From the NCBI GenBank assembly GCA_024180945.1, contig JAKSGN010000010.1:1-64000 (forward strand): DNA of 64,000 nucleotides, in the 5' to 3' direction. The notes under the pieces were generated by a model. That model did not search any database. It was given only the letters and a program-made list of their open reading frames with translations, and was not told where the DNA came from. The position numbers were made by a program, and so were the translations under genes. The number at the start of each line of letters is the position of its first letter. Position 1 is the first letter of the stretch. Source of the stretch: Macrophomina tecta. Its lineage: Eukaryota; Ascomycota; Dothideomycetes; Botryosphaeriales; Botryosphaeriaceae. Shown one piece after another: positions 31,511 through 41,667 of the stretch.

Positions 31511-32960
31511 CTGATCGCGGAGCGCACGCAGGCAAAACGACTTACTCCAGCGCCAGTAACTCCACCACCACGCCTCTACGCCGCGCAAATTCTACCGCAA
31601 GTTGTAGGACTTAGATGGAAGGATTAGTAGATGCAAGATTTCTACCTACGCGAGCGTAGGTATTGTGCAATATGTAGGCTGGCCTTTTACCTTGATGCAA
31701 CCTTTCACAGCAACACTCACAGCTGCTACTCAACTCGTATGTACTAGTTCTATGCCCTCGTATGCCTATACCATAAAACCTGATAACATCTATAGCATGG
31801 CATCCCTCCACTTACCCGGGGCTTACGCTACGGCACCTCCCAACTCCTCGCCGATCTATCCCTACGCAATGGCCTACGAAGCAGGCACGACACGCCCCTG
31901 GTCGAACTTATAAGCCGTGACGCGCTGCAGCAGCATACGATGCTCAACCGTCAAGCACATGCCCGTATCCGAATACCTTATACTGCCGATTGTGGTTGTC
32001 TAACGCGTTTTGCGCGCGATATGGGATGCGAGTATTTGCAGATAAAGTTACCAGAGCATTTACTAGAATAGGCGGTATTGCGGATGCTCTCTGAACATCT
32101 AATGTCGGACTATCTCAGTAGTTCCTCAGGCACCACATTGATTCCTTCCTCGGTCACTCCCTATCCTGGGTAATGCAATCTCCTCGGATCTATTACTTCC
32201 TCGGTTATACTGTCTGAAGTTGTGTATGTAAAGACTCTTTCACCTCTCTTCAAATACAGGCAGAATCTACACTCTTTTCTGACCTCACAACTCTTCACTC
32301 ACCAAAATCCAACATCTAATTAGATGAAATAGTCAAGGAGCTTGGGCCAATTAAATCATACTTTCTTGCAGAGCAAAATGCTTTCTTATCGTGGTGTAAT
32401 CGAGGTTTGAACATGGCGGTTTTATGCCGACAAAGTTTATGATGGGACGCGCCCAGCGCTCAGACCATAGCTAGCTCCAGGCCGGCCCGCGTTTAACCCG
32501 GATGGGTTAGATAAGCGAAGCGCCTCGCAGACGGCCAAGCGAGGGATGGTCTGAGGTTGCTGAGACTAAATCAAAGACGTGTCGTACGCTATACTCTAAA
32601 CGATCTGCTACCGGGTGCCTAGGGATTAAGAACAGTAAGAGGGATTGAATGTGATGCTGCCGAAAATGAAAGTGCGCGAAGTAGTTTTCGTTCACTTGCT
32701 GCTTTAGGAGAGAATTTGTTAAAATGACGCCGATTTCTCGTGTTACTAAGAATGCTTAAGCTACAAAAACAGATCTGTACTCGCCACCTCGCATATACAC
32801 AGGAAAGCCCGTAGCACTATCTCAATTGGCTCATCTGGTTGCAGGCATATGGGGAGCAAGGCCTTCCACGGGCGCTTCGCGCCGTTTGTGGGCTACGGGC
32901 GCTGCCGCCAGGGCTTATTCACCGGGCTGTGCCACTTATCCCGGCTTAACGTAGTTGATA
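31511..32960. other. No gene recognised
   Basis: Short frames on both strands only; a GGGCGCTTCGCGCC palindrome lies near 32872. Confidence 0.4.
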
Positions 32961-34126
32961 CTGGCGTTTACACCTTAACTGTCAGTTTCGGAAAAACGGA
33001 ATTTTTCCCCGCCAGCCTCACCAGTTTACTCACCAAACCATCAGAGATCGCTTCCTCGTCCCCAATCCGTGCAGAAACAGCTTTCTCTCTTATATTATAT
33101 TCCAACTTGAGTAATCTTCTTGGTGTTGCAATGGCTCCTACTCGTCGCGCACGCCGTGTGAACAACGCAGCTCTCATCCAGGAGGCCTTGGAGGCTTAGA
33201 ATGACCGTCAGACGCGTCGCACGACGCGTCATGAGCTCCAGGCTATGAATAACGCTCTCAAAGAGGCTCCCGTTGTTTCTTCTGATGGCTCTGAAGGTGC
33301 CGGAGGTGGTGATCTTGCTACTGGCGCTGCCTTGTTCAATGCCGTAACCGCCGCCATGAGCGACGAGCCTTCAGCTGATGAATATAACGCTCATCTTGAT
33401 GAGGACGTGCCGTCGCCGCCGCCGCCGCCGCCGCCGCCGCCTAGCCGGCGCTCTGCTAGGGCCCGTACTCCCTCTGCTAAGGCTCAAGGTGTAGATGTTG
33501 TTACTCACTCACCAGCGAAGCCTCGCAAGCCGGGCTCTAAGAAAACTTCTAAGTCCAGCCGAAAGCAAAAGCAGCCTACAGTCTCTGCTAAACGTGCTCG
33601 TGAGCGGGCTGCGAAGATTGCTACTGAAGCAGCCAGGCAGAAGCTGCCAAAGAGAGCCACGAAGGCGCCCTCTTATCCGGCTTATATTGAGCGAGTTGAG
33701 CCGTCGCCGCCTTGGGAGGGCTTTACTAGTAGCCCGGCACCTCACTCCTCACCGCCGCCTGCTATGAATGTCGAGTATATGGTTATACTAGACGAAAATA
33801 CCAAATCCACCCTCATTCAGGCCGAAAACGCACAAACCACCCTATCGGACACAATCCACCTCTTGCAAGGGTATTTCGCAGGCAAATGCTGGTCGGTTTT
33901 GTCTTCCGAAGGGGCCGGTGCAAAGGTTCGTTGTTACCTACCCCTATTGGGCGATTTATATATTAGCTTTGGTGTTGAGTTTTTAATGTAACTTACTCCT
34001 CACTGCCGTTGCCTCCTCCTCCTCCTCCTCCTCCTCCTCCTCCTCCTCCTCCTCCTTACGCCTCTCAGAGCCGTTCAAGCATTCAGAGCCTTTTAAGCCT
34101 TCAAATTCCTTACCGCTTTTATCACA

Positions 34127-36139
34127 ATGTTGCCTGCAGTCGGTGTTGTATATGACTCCATCAAGGAGGCCGCAACAGCTATTAAACGAGCCTCCGGAGC
34201 CGCCGGCTCATCGTTTAAGCCGTCCCCTAATAATAACACCAATCGGTGGCGTGCGCGCTGCAAGGACGGTTGCGCCTTCTACATTAGTATACGCCGTCGG
34301 GCTGACGGCCTCTGCCATGTTGTTGAGGCGAAGGAGCATACGTGTAGCCCGCTGGCTAATACTAATAACTCCAAGCATGCGGTAAGCCGTGAGGTGTTGG
34401 CTACAGTACTTACTCCGTATATGAAAGGCCGTCCTACTGCATCGACTGCGGAGGCTCGCAACTACCTCTTTACTCAGCGAGGCGTCATGCCAACGTATAA
34501 GCAAGCCCGGAGGGCCATGGAGGAGGTGCAGGGTGTATTATCACTAGATGAGCTAAGGAGCTTCCGTCTCATGGAGTCGTTCCTTGCTGAAGCCGAGTTT
34601 CCAGACGGTCGCACTCGTAATGCGTATACGAGCCTCAACACTATAAGCGGTATACACGGCCGTCAATTTAAGTCCTGTTTCTTAGCGCCTCTTGCGTGCA
34701 TGGAGGCGCTGCCGTTCACCATACCGGTAATCTTTCTGGACTCTACATGGCTCAAATGTCAGCATAGCTCGTTGCACCTCTTCATGGCCGTTGTCAAGGA
34801 CGCAAACAACGAAACCTTACCTATCGCTTGGGGGTTATACCCGGGCGAAGATGACGTTAGCTGGGCATCCTTTTGCACCGACTTAGCCAGGGCAGCAAGG
34901 TTTAATGAAGCTACTAGTAAGTATCTAGGCACTAGGAATTCTCCGTTAGCTCTAATAAATTTACTAGTAAATCGTCGGGATTATACCAAATTTTCCGTTA
35001 TCTCTGATCGCAACGCTGCCCTTATTAAAGCCGTTAGAGACGTCCTCCACCTTCACCACTTCTACTGTATTAATCATATGGCTCGTAACGTTCATAAGAA
35101 GTTTAGCGCGTTAGCTGCAAAGCACTTTCGACGGGCTGCCTATGCAGCGAAGGAGGCGGCCTTTTCTCATCATATGAGGAGCCTTCGAGAGGTGAACAGC
35201 GACGCCGAAACTTACGTATCAAATATAACTCTCAGCCACTGGGCAAGGTGTGCGCAGCCAGCAGGCCTCCGGCGCTACAACAATATGACGAATAATCCAG
35301 TGGAGTCGATGGATAAGCAGATTGATGATGCGCGTCATCAGCAGCCGCTCAAGGCACTAGAACGGATATATGACTTAGTACAGGCGCGCTTCTTTAAGCG
35401 GCGTACGGCTGCACACCCTAACGCCTTTGGACTTACTACATACGCGGCGCGCAAGCTAGAGGAGCATACGGCTATTGCGCAGCAAATGAAAGCGACGCCC
35501 GCTAACGAGATTGACGGCTCCGGCAAGGTTATTGTGTCTCTAGATGAGGGAGAGGTTCACTATAAGGTGGCGTTAGCAGACAACCGCTGTAACTGCATGG
35601 ATTGGCTGGACGAAGGACTCCCTTGTGAACACGCCTGCGCGCTGGCCTTGCGCATGAAGAGACGGCCTGAACACCTCTGGATTAGCGATATGTGGAAGCT
35701 TGAGACGCAGAGAGAGGCGTACCGACTATCGTTAAAGCCGCTGGAACTGGATTACTTAGTGGAGGGTGAACTCATGCCACCAAATATTAGAAGCCGCTCC
35801 GGACGTCAGCAAACGAAGCGTAAGGAAGCGCCAAAAGGACCTGCCAGGCCTGTTAGGACGTACCGCTGCTCAATTTGCGGCTTCAGCGGTCATGGCAAGC
35901 TGCGCTGCCGTCGGAATCCTGAGCCATTTGGGCCGTATATTGGTGGAGTAGGTGTTGATGAAGAAGCGGAGGCGGCCGTAATACAAGCAGAGATAGCAGA
36001 GAGGCTAGGCAGCAGCCAAAATAGGCCTAGCAGCACCCATAATAGGCCTAGCGGAGGGACCGATAAGACTGATAAGACACCTGGGCGAAAATATCAACCT
36101 CGTTGCGCACTTCCAAGCCTTAGCACCGTTAACGTATAA
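34127..36139 (+). CDS. MULE transposase, 670 aa, with in-frame extension to 37003
   Basis: N-terminal FLYWCH/WRKY-like Zn region (WRARCKDGCAFYISIR...H), then the DDE core: D near residue 204 in FLDSTWLK, D near 293 in VISDRNAAL, C-x2-H in CINHMARNVHKKF, and E near 396 in NNPVESMDKQ. A SWIM zinc finger (CNCMDWLDEGLPCEHACAL) and a C-terminal zinc knuckle (CSICGFSGHGKLRC) follow. These are the domains expected of a fungal MULE transposase. After the TAA at 36137 the same frame stays open to 37003 (288 further codons, acidic/Ser-rich, then Arg-rich and coiled), so the original protein may have been about 958 aa with CAA mutated to TAA. The catalytic core is intact. Confidence 0.9.
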   Translation: MLPAVGVVYDSIKEAATAIKRASGAAGSSFKPSPNNNTNRWRARCKDGCAFYISIRRRADGLCHVVEAKEHTCSPLANTNNSKHAVSREVLATVLTPYMKGRPTASTAEARNYLFTQRGVMPTYKQARRAMEEVQGVLSLDELRSFRLMESFLAEAEFPDGRTRNAYTSLNTISGIHGRQFKSCFLAPLACMEALPFTIPVIFLDSTWLKCQHSSLHLFMAVVKDANNETLPIAWGLYPGEDDVSWASFCTDLARAARFNEATSKYLGTRNSPLALINLLVNRRDYTKFSVISDRNAALIKAVRDVLHLHHFYCINHMARNVHKKFSALAAKHFRRAAYAAKEAAFSHHMRSLREVNSDAETYVSNITLSHWARCAQPAGLRRYNNMTNNPVESMDKQIDDARHQQPLKALERIYDLVQARFFKRRTAAHPNAFGLTTYAARKLEEHTAIAQQMKATPANEIDGSGKVIVSLDEGEVHYKVALADNRCNCMDWLDEGLPCEHACALALRMKRRPEHLWISDMWKLETQREAYRLSLKPLELDYLVEGELMPPNIRSRSGRQQTKRKEAPKGPARPVRTYRCSICGFSGHGKLRCRRNPEPFGPYIGGVGVDEEAEAAVIQAEIAERLGSSQNRPSSTHNRPSGGTDKTDKTPGRKYQPRCALPSLSTVNV

Positions 36140-37003
36140 GGCTATGAACCACCAAGCGACGGCTCCAGCTCACCCGGCGATGTAAGCCCTATTGAAGTCA
36201 GCCCCGAAAGCGACTCTAGCGACTCTAGTAGCTCTAGCGATGACGTTGTGCCGCCGTCAGCACTTGCGGAAACCAACACCCACCGTACTCCTCTACCAAG
36301 AACGCCCCTGGAGGACGTTCTAAGCCGTACATGGACTTCACCGCCACCCCGCATACCTTCTACACCTATACTAGGCTACACAGGACCAATTGAATGGCCT
36401 GAGCTTGGCTTACCATTAGAAACAACATGGGGAGTAATGGCTAAGCGCGCCCGGGCTGTTCTTCAGAGCCTGGAGGTTGAGTTGAGTAAGGCGAAGGAGA
36501 CGCTCTTTGCCGCCCAGCTAGCTAATCCGCAGGCCAATAAAACGGTGTGGCGCAAGGAGAGTGATGTGCGCTTCCTCAAGTCAAGGATTGAAACGCAAAG
36601 ACGCCGTATTACCAACTTTGAATGCGAGGCTGAATTACAGCCTTATGAAGACCGTCATCTAGAGGTTATAAGGCGTGGGAGAGTAGTGCAACACCGCGAT
36701 ATGTACGAGCGACGGTGGCGGCCTCTTCTTAAATATCAACACCAGCAGGGCCAAGAGTACGTTATTCAGCAGCAGCAGCAGTGGGCCCGGTTACTCCTTC
36801 AATCGCCTTCTAATTCACCTCTCTCGTCGGCACGTTTAATCGCAACTCCGTCGCCTCCACCACTGCTACTTACAATGCTAATACGGCTTACTCGCAAGCG
36901 CCCGCTAGAGCTGCCTATTCGACTCTCGCCTCGCAAGCAACAACGTGTTAATAGCTACAACGAGGTTTATATGAGTAGGAAGCAATTGGGCTGGAGGCAA
37001 TAG
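36140..37003 (+). CDS. In-frame C-terminal extension or second product of the MULE
   Basis: Continues in the same frame as the transposase after its TAA: GYEPPSDGSSSPGDVSPIEV, a Ser/Asp run, then a charged, probably coiled-coil part (LEVELSKAKETLFAAQLA, KSRIETQRRRITNFECEAEL) and a basic tail. No start codon sits close to the TAA; the first ATG is far downstream, which argues for one interrupted protein. Similar coiled extensions may help multimerisation; that is a guess. Confidence 0.45.
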   Translation, partial: GYEPPSDGSSSPGDVSPIEVSPESDSSDSSSSSDDVVPPSALAETNTHRTPLPRTPLEDVLSRTWTSPPPRIPSTPILGYTGPIEWPELGLPLETTWGVMAKRARAVLQSLEVELSKAKETLFAAQLANPQANKTVWRKESDVRFLKSRIETQRRRITNFECEAELQPYEDRHLEVIRRGRVVQHRDMYERRWRPLLKYQHQQGQEYVIQQQQQWARLLLQSPSNSPLSSARLIATPSPPPLLLTMLIRLTRKRPLELPIRLSPRKQQRVNSYNEVYMSRKQLGWRQ

Positions 37004-38417
37004 AGGTAGGGGTTATATAATACGTGTTTAATGGAGTTACTGCTGTTCAACACCATGCCAAGTAATATGAGCGTGTTACTGCTGTTTAACACCACGCTAA
37101 GTAATTACCTAACATGCAGACCCCGGCGGCTTTCAGAGCGGTAAGGATTAGGCCAGGAACCCCCTGTGAATATACCCTGCAAGAGGTGGATTGTGTCCGA
37201 TAGGGTGGTTTATGCGTTTTCGGCCTGAATGAGGGTGGATTTAGTATTTTCGTCGTTATACTACGCACCGAAGGCGCCAAGGCAGTCCAGCTGGTGGAGG
37301 AGCGGTCGATGGATACGTTCGCACTCGGTGAGAGCCATAACTACGGCAAGGTGTTAGTCTGGATTGACACTGCGCTGGAGGCTCTCTCATCGAAGGTTCA
37401 GCCACGCGTCTTTGAACGCGTTAAGCTTTGCTGCGTCGTTAGCTACGAGAGGCTCGCTGAAAAGAGTCGCCCTGCCAAGGATGTTAACCTCTGCGACGAC
37501 TTTGACAAGGTGGAGGCGTTTATGCGCCGATTCAACGCTGATGGGAAGAAAGGACTCACCCTGGAGGCCGTATGTTATGTTAAGGTCACTGCCGCTGCCG
37601 TTGAGGCATCGATTGCGCAGTCTACAGAGGCGTTGCTATCGGATCCAGCCACGGCTCATCTGAGCGGCCAGCTGGCTCAAATGAGGGCGTTCATGGAGTC
37701 GTTAGTGAGTAAGAGAGGCAGAGGAGCCTCCTCTGCAACAAGCTTTCACCGTATGAGCCTCCCAAATGACGTCACTTTGGAGCTCCCAAGCGGTAATACA
37801 GGCGTACTTCTCACGACTCGTTGGCGCTGCCAAAACCGCCAATGCAATAACTATACGAATACCTGCTGGCATCTACGCGCTATTGAATCAGCTAATAGAT
37901 ACTACAAGCTTGACAGCACAGCGCTAACAGCCTGGGGCGAGATGATCAAACGTGGCGAGGCTGATATTGATAATATTCCACCGGAGGTGATGGAGAGACT
38001 CGTTCAGTATAAGGCGAAGAAGCCTCAACAACAGCAGCAGCCGCCATACTCACAACCACCTCCGTGGTAGTCAGGCTACTATCCAATGGCTCCTTGGTAT
38101 GGCTTTCCACCTCTACCCGGTGCGTACAGGCCTCCTCCAGCGCCGCCAGCAGAGGTGGAGAGAGAGGCTCCGTCAAGCCTAATTTATATATAGGAGTCGG
38201 CTTCCCAGCAGTTATCACGCTTCTTCCAATGGCTTGGCACACAAGGTTCCTTTCAGGGCTCAAATCTCGCACGTGTTCATACAGTTTTGGCAGAGGGAGA
38301 CTGGGATTTAGAGGGATTACGGAAGGATATTACACTTGATTTATGGAGGGAGTGGGAGCTACCAGAAGGACTACTACAGCGCCTAAAGCGTGAAGTAAGA
38401 CGTTTTAGTAAGACTGC

Positions 38418-39512
38418 TTATACGTCATCTTCACCAACACCAACGGGCTCATCTGCGCCGCAGTAACCGGCTTTGCGGAAGTGGCCAAGCGCACGAGCCG
38501 GTGATATAGCCTCTCTAATAGCATGTCTTAGGAATGTACCGAAATTAATATACTCGTTGACGTTGTGGAAGTTGCAACGTATCCATGCCTTAATATCGTG
38601 GAAGCTGTGTTCAATGGGATTAAGTTCAGGGCAGTACGGAGGGAGGTATATTATAAGTACCCCAGCGGCTTGAATTGCTTGTTGGATCTCCTACTTTTAT
38701 TAGCAAATATTAACAGAAATACGGAGGTTTATAAACGAACAGGTGCTCGGTGGATAGAGGCGTTATCCATAATAATAATACGATAACCCGCAGTAAGCTG
38801 TGGCAATACCGACTCCTGCAGCCAACGTAGGAGTACTTCAGCGTTAATTGTCACCTGCTCAACGAGGACTCCATCCATGTAGCCGTCCAGCGTGCATGCA
38901 GGTAGAATACTCCAGCGAGGGCTGCGTTGCATGGAGCCGTTCACCACCGCTTCAATGCCGATTGGACTCCAGCCGTACGAGCGCCAGCCAGTGCGTTCAT
39001 TTGCGCCTGATTCATCAAGAAACACCAGCTGTCGAGGGTCAAATGCAAGCATACGCCCTCTGAATATAGCCTTAGTAAAGAGGCAGCGCTCCGCAGCCCG
39101 TCTACGGACGTATGTACGGCTCCAGCCTCGTCGCCTGAGGGCCCTCCACACGGTTGTAATATGTACGACTACGCCGCATGTGTGATGAAGAAACCAAGCC
39201 ATTTCGTCTAGATAAGCCGTTGGATTCGCGTCAAGGAAGCTCAAAAGAACCTAAAAGCGTTAGCTAGGTAGATTGGCTGTCCAGGCTTAATACGTCTTCC
39301 TCGTGCGCTGTAAGAGCTCATTGTGCAGGCGCTCGGTTTTGGAGTGGTGGATACGGCTCACCCCATACTCTCATGCTCTTCTGAATGCGGAAGACGGTGC
39401 GTTCAGTACATTTGGCGGCGGCTGCAATGGCTGATGGCTTCCAGGAGCCAAGGAGGCAGTCAAGGACTGTAGCAATCTGATGATCGGCGAGGTTGGGGGG
39501 GGGGGGTGCCAT
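38418..39512 (-). pseudogene. IS630/Tc1-mariner transposase, three exons, 333 codons, one stop
   Basis: Exons 39294-39512, 38741-39250 and 38418-38690; introns of 43 and 50 bp have GCTAAC and GCTAATA branch sites and TAG acceptors and keep phase 0. The N-terminal helix-turn-helix part is followed by the DDE core: D in QLVFLDESGANERT, D in RIIIMDNASIHRAP, E in LPPYCPELNPIEHSFHDIK (DD34E-like). One TGA at 39318-39320 between NRAPAQ and ALTAHEED inactivates it. Poly(C) on the coding strand (G13 at about 39494-39506) encodes four prolines after the start. It should recognise the inverted repeats at 32961 and 39695. Confidence 0.8.
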
Positions 39513-39695
39513 GACGAAAATAACGCCTGAAGAGGCTCAACACCAAGAACACTCGCCTGGGACGAGTATACGCACGAGTATGACGCGTTGTTGGGTATGA
39601 AAGCGCTGGAAGGACGCGTTCTCGCGTTTTTTGGTGGGTGTTGCGGGGAAAATTTCGGAGAAACGGTCCACTGACAGTTAAGGTGCAAAACCTGG

Positions 39696-40088
39696 TAATA
39701 TGAAGCCGCCGAACGATCTGCCCGTCCGCAGGGGTGCGTGGATCCACTTATCCGCGATGTCATGCAACGTCACCTGTAAACCGCCTGAGCTCAACACTCG
39801 CACGCTTCCCGATATAGCAAACCATACAGCGCCCGCCCTCGCAAACTGGAGATGCGCCGCAACCCCGCCCCGACCGGCTCCCCGCCCAGCTACGGCCTGC
39901 TAGCGGTAACCGTGTGCTGGGCTATACCCCTTCCAGGTCATCGTGAAGTCACAGCGCGATCGCCTTGCCCATCCGCACCGGCCGACCGTGCCATTCGCAC
40001 TTCAACGACATGTCATTCTTCTGTTGCGGCGGCCGCCAGGCCGTTGAGTGGCAGCTCCGTTTACCTCCGTAACCCTTAAGGCCGCACC
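39696..40088. other. Spacer before the Rds1-like gene
   Basis: GC-rich upstream region without a gene; probably promoter sequence of the gene at 40168. Confidence 0.4.
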
Positions 40089-40095
40089 TATAAAA
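40089..40095 (+). promoter_or_regulatory. TATA box of the Rds1-like gene
   Basis: TATAAAA 79 bp before the ATG at 40168, followed by a pyrimidine-rich stretch (CCCTCTTCCCG). Confidence 0.55.
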
Positions 40096-40167
40096 CCGGC
40101 TACCCTCTTCCCGTTTTCCTGGTCTTGCCGCGACCAGCTTGAGCCTCGTCGATTAACGTGCCCCAAC

Positions 40168-41667
40168 ATGTTCCCCAAGCCCATCCTCACAGGTGCTGCC
40201 TTGGCCTACCTGGCCGCAGCTGTCCCTGCGCCTGCGCCTGTGCCTGACGTTCCTGGCTACACCGATGCCGATGCCCCCTATGCCTCCGAGACTGCCCAGG
40301 TAGCCAGCAAGCTGGCTACCACTTTTGGTCCTGATTCCCAGGTTGCCGCCATCCACACTACGCCTGGCACGGAGCCTCCCAGACGCAGCAGTATCCTGAC
40401 TGGCCACACCAGCCACGGTCCCTATTCCGGCACGCCCACCACCATTGGTGCCGTCCGGCCCCCCTCTATTGAGGCTGCCTCGATCCCGGCTCTGCCTCCG
40501 AACCCTACCGCGACCTACTACAACACCAATGGTATGCTCACTCAGCCGGAGCCTGCTCCCTATGCCCCAGCGGGCGGTCTTGGCACCAATGGCACTGAGC
40601 CGCGCTACATGGTCAACTCTGACTTCGACTTCGAGTCAATCATGCTTGGCCTGTACCAGGAGTGGATTGAGCTTGACCTCTTCAACAATGGGCTTGCAAC
40701 CTTCACTGAGGAAGACTTCCTGGCTGCTGGCCTTACTGCTGAGGACCGTGCTCTGATCAGCTTCATGGCCCAGCAGGAGAGCGGCCACGCCACTCTACTG
40801 TCTAACATGCTCGGCGAAACTGCGGCTCCCCAGTGCACGTACAACTACCCTTACACCACCGTCCGCGAGTTTATAGACTTCAACCAGAAGCTCACCCGCT
40901 GGGGTGAGTCTGGTGTCTGGGGCTTCATCAACCACCTCGACTCGCGCGAGGTCGCGCAGATGCTGGCCCAGTCCATCGCCACGGAGGCCCGCCAACAGAT
41001 GAGCTTCCGCCAGATGCTCGGCGTCCACCCCTACCCTGTTTGGTTCGAAACCGGCATTCCACAATCCTGGGCCTGGACCTACCTCGCGCCCTACATCAGC
41101 TCTTGCCCTGAGAACACTATCCGTCTCGCGTGGCAGAACTTTCCGGCACTGCACGTCGTGAACCAGCCGAACCCGAACCGGTTTTCGCCCAACGATACGG
41201 CCGACTTCGAGGTCGTCGGCAACCGCACCGCCGACCCGAGCGATTCCAACATCCCCTCTGAGGAGTCTTGCGTCAACCTGAACGTCACGGGTTACGGCTG
41301 TGGCCCCGCCATCTCTCGCAACCGCTCCGAGCCGCTCTCTTTCCCTGGCAAGCAAGTCCGCTTCACGTGGGACGAGCCTGGCCAAGCCGTCGGCCCCAAC
41401 AACAGCTATGTCACCAGCACCACGGCCGGCGACCCTGCCTTTGTTGCTTGGGTTTCGCAGCTTAACCTTACATACACGCCGCTCACCGTCAGCGGCCAGA
41501 ACGAGGGTTACTCGTACCAGCCAGCGGACGTTGTGTATGAGGGCGACCCAGCTGTCAACGACACCATGTTCGTTGCACTTACGGACAGCGACCTCTACCT
41601 TACGCCGTTCAACTTGACCATGATCAACCCGCACGTCCGTGCCCTAGGTATCTACCAGGCTGGCTAA
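40168..41667 (+). CDS. Rds1/late sexual development-like secreted protein (ferritin-like), 499 aa
   Basis: Single exon. Residues 1-17 (MFPKPILTGAALAYLAAAVP) form a signal peptide. After a Pro/Thr-rich linker, about residues 150-330 form a ferritin-like four-helix domain of the fungal Rds1/lsdA type: DFDFESIMLGLYQEWIELDL, FMAQQESGHATLLSNML, VWGFINHLDSREVAQMLAQS and EARQQMSFRQMLG. Several Glu and His residues sit where ferritin-like proteins bind metal. The C-terminal part has many N-glycosylation sites (NVT, NRS, NLT, NDT). Relatives are induced in late sexual development, stress or carbon starvation and are extracellular; enzyme activity is not established. Codon use is strongly biased to C-ending codons, unlike nearby transposons, so this is a well-expressed host gene. 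Start chosen for the signal peptide; the frame is open further 5' without coding character. Confidence 0.9.
   Translation: MFPKPILTGAALAYLAAAVPAPAPVPDVPGYTDADAPYASETAQVASKLATTFGPDSQVAAIHTTPGTEPPRRSSILTGHTSHGPYSGTPTTIGAVRPPSIEAASIPALPPNPTATYYNTNGMLTQPEPAPYAPAGGLGTNGTEPRYMVNSDFDFESIMLGLYQEWIELDLFNNGLATFTEEDFLAAGLTAEDRALISFMAQQESGHATLLSNMLGETAAPQCTYNYPYTTVREFIDFNQKLTRWGESGVWGFINHLDSREVAQMLAQSIATEARQQMSFRQMLGVHPYPVWFETGIPQSWAWTYLAPYISSCPENTIRLAWQNFPALHVVNQPNPNRFSPNDTADFEVVGNRTADPSDSNIPSEESCVNLNVTGYGCGPAISRNRSEPLSFPGKQVRFTWDEPGQAVGPNNSYVTSTTAGDPAFVAWVSQLNLTYTPLTVSGQNEGYSYQPADVVYEGDPAVNDTMFVALTDSDLYLTPFNLTMINPHVRALGIYQAG

Larger units (their letters stand above)
33791..37254 (+). mobile_element. 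MULE (Mutator-like) transposon, 3464 bp
   Basis: Terminal inverted repeats of at least 80 bp: 33791-33875 reads GACGAAAATACCAAATCCAC... and the inverse of 37174-37254 reads GACGAAAATACTAAATCCAC... with very few differences. The 9-bp duplication GTTATACTA flanks it at 33782-33790 and 37255-37263. A CTC microsatellite at about 34012-34055 precedes the transposase gene. Confidence 0.95.
33131..38466 (+). pseudogene. ORF1 of the two-ORF element, split by the MULE, about 620 aa
   Basis: 33131-33790 and 37264-38466 form one frame once the MULE and one copy of its 9-bp duplication are ignored: the codons GTT ATA CTA of the duplication are followed directly by CGC ACC GAA at 37264. The N-terminal half is basic and low complexity (nine prolines at about 33412-33440, RKQKQPTVSAKRARERAAK), suggesting DNA binding. 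The C-terminal half has a Cys/His cluster (CQNRQCNNYTNTCWHL), a proline-rich linker and a helical end (LEGLRKDITLDLWREWELPE). Three TAG codons interrupt it, at 33197, 38068 and about 38191. I do not recognise the family; an accessory protein of the transposon is likely. Confidence 0.65.
32961..39695. mobile_element. Two-ORF Tc1/mariner-like transposon, carrying a MULE
   Basis: The ends are inverted: CTGGCGTTTACACCTTAACT at 32961 and the inverse of CCAGGTTTTGCACCTTAACT ending at 39695, with similarity continuing through a TTTTCCCCGC block for about 60 bp. TA lies just outside each end (32959-32960 and 39696-39697). Without the MULE and its 9-bp duplication it is about 3.26 kb. It carries a rightward ORF of unknown function and a leftward IS630/Tc1-type transposase gene; the two meet tail to tail and overlap by 49 bp. 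Confidence 0.8.

Noticed and set aside
40795..41634. 279-codon minus-strand frame
   Set aside because: Antisense shadow of the C-ending-codon-rich Rds1-like gene.
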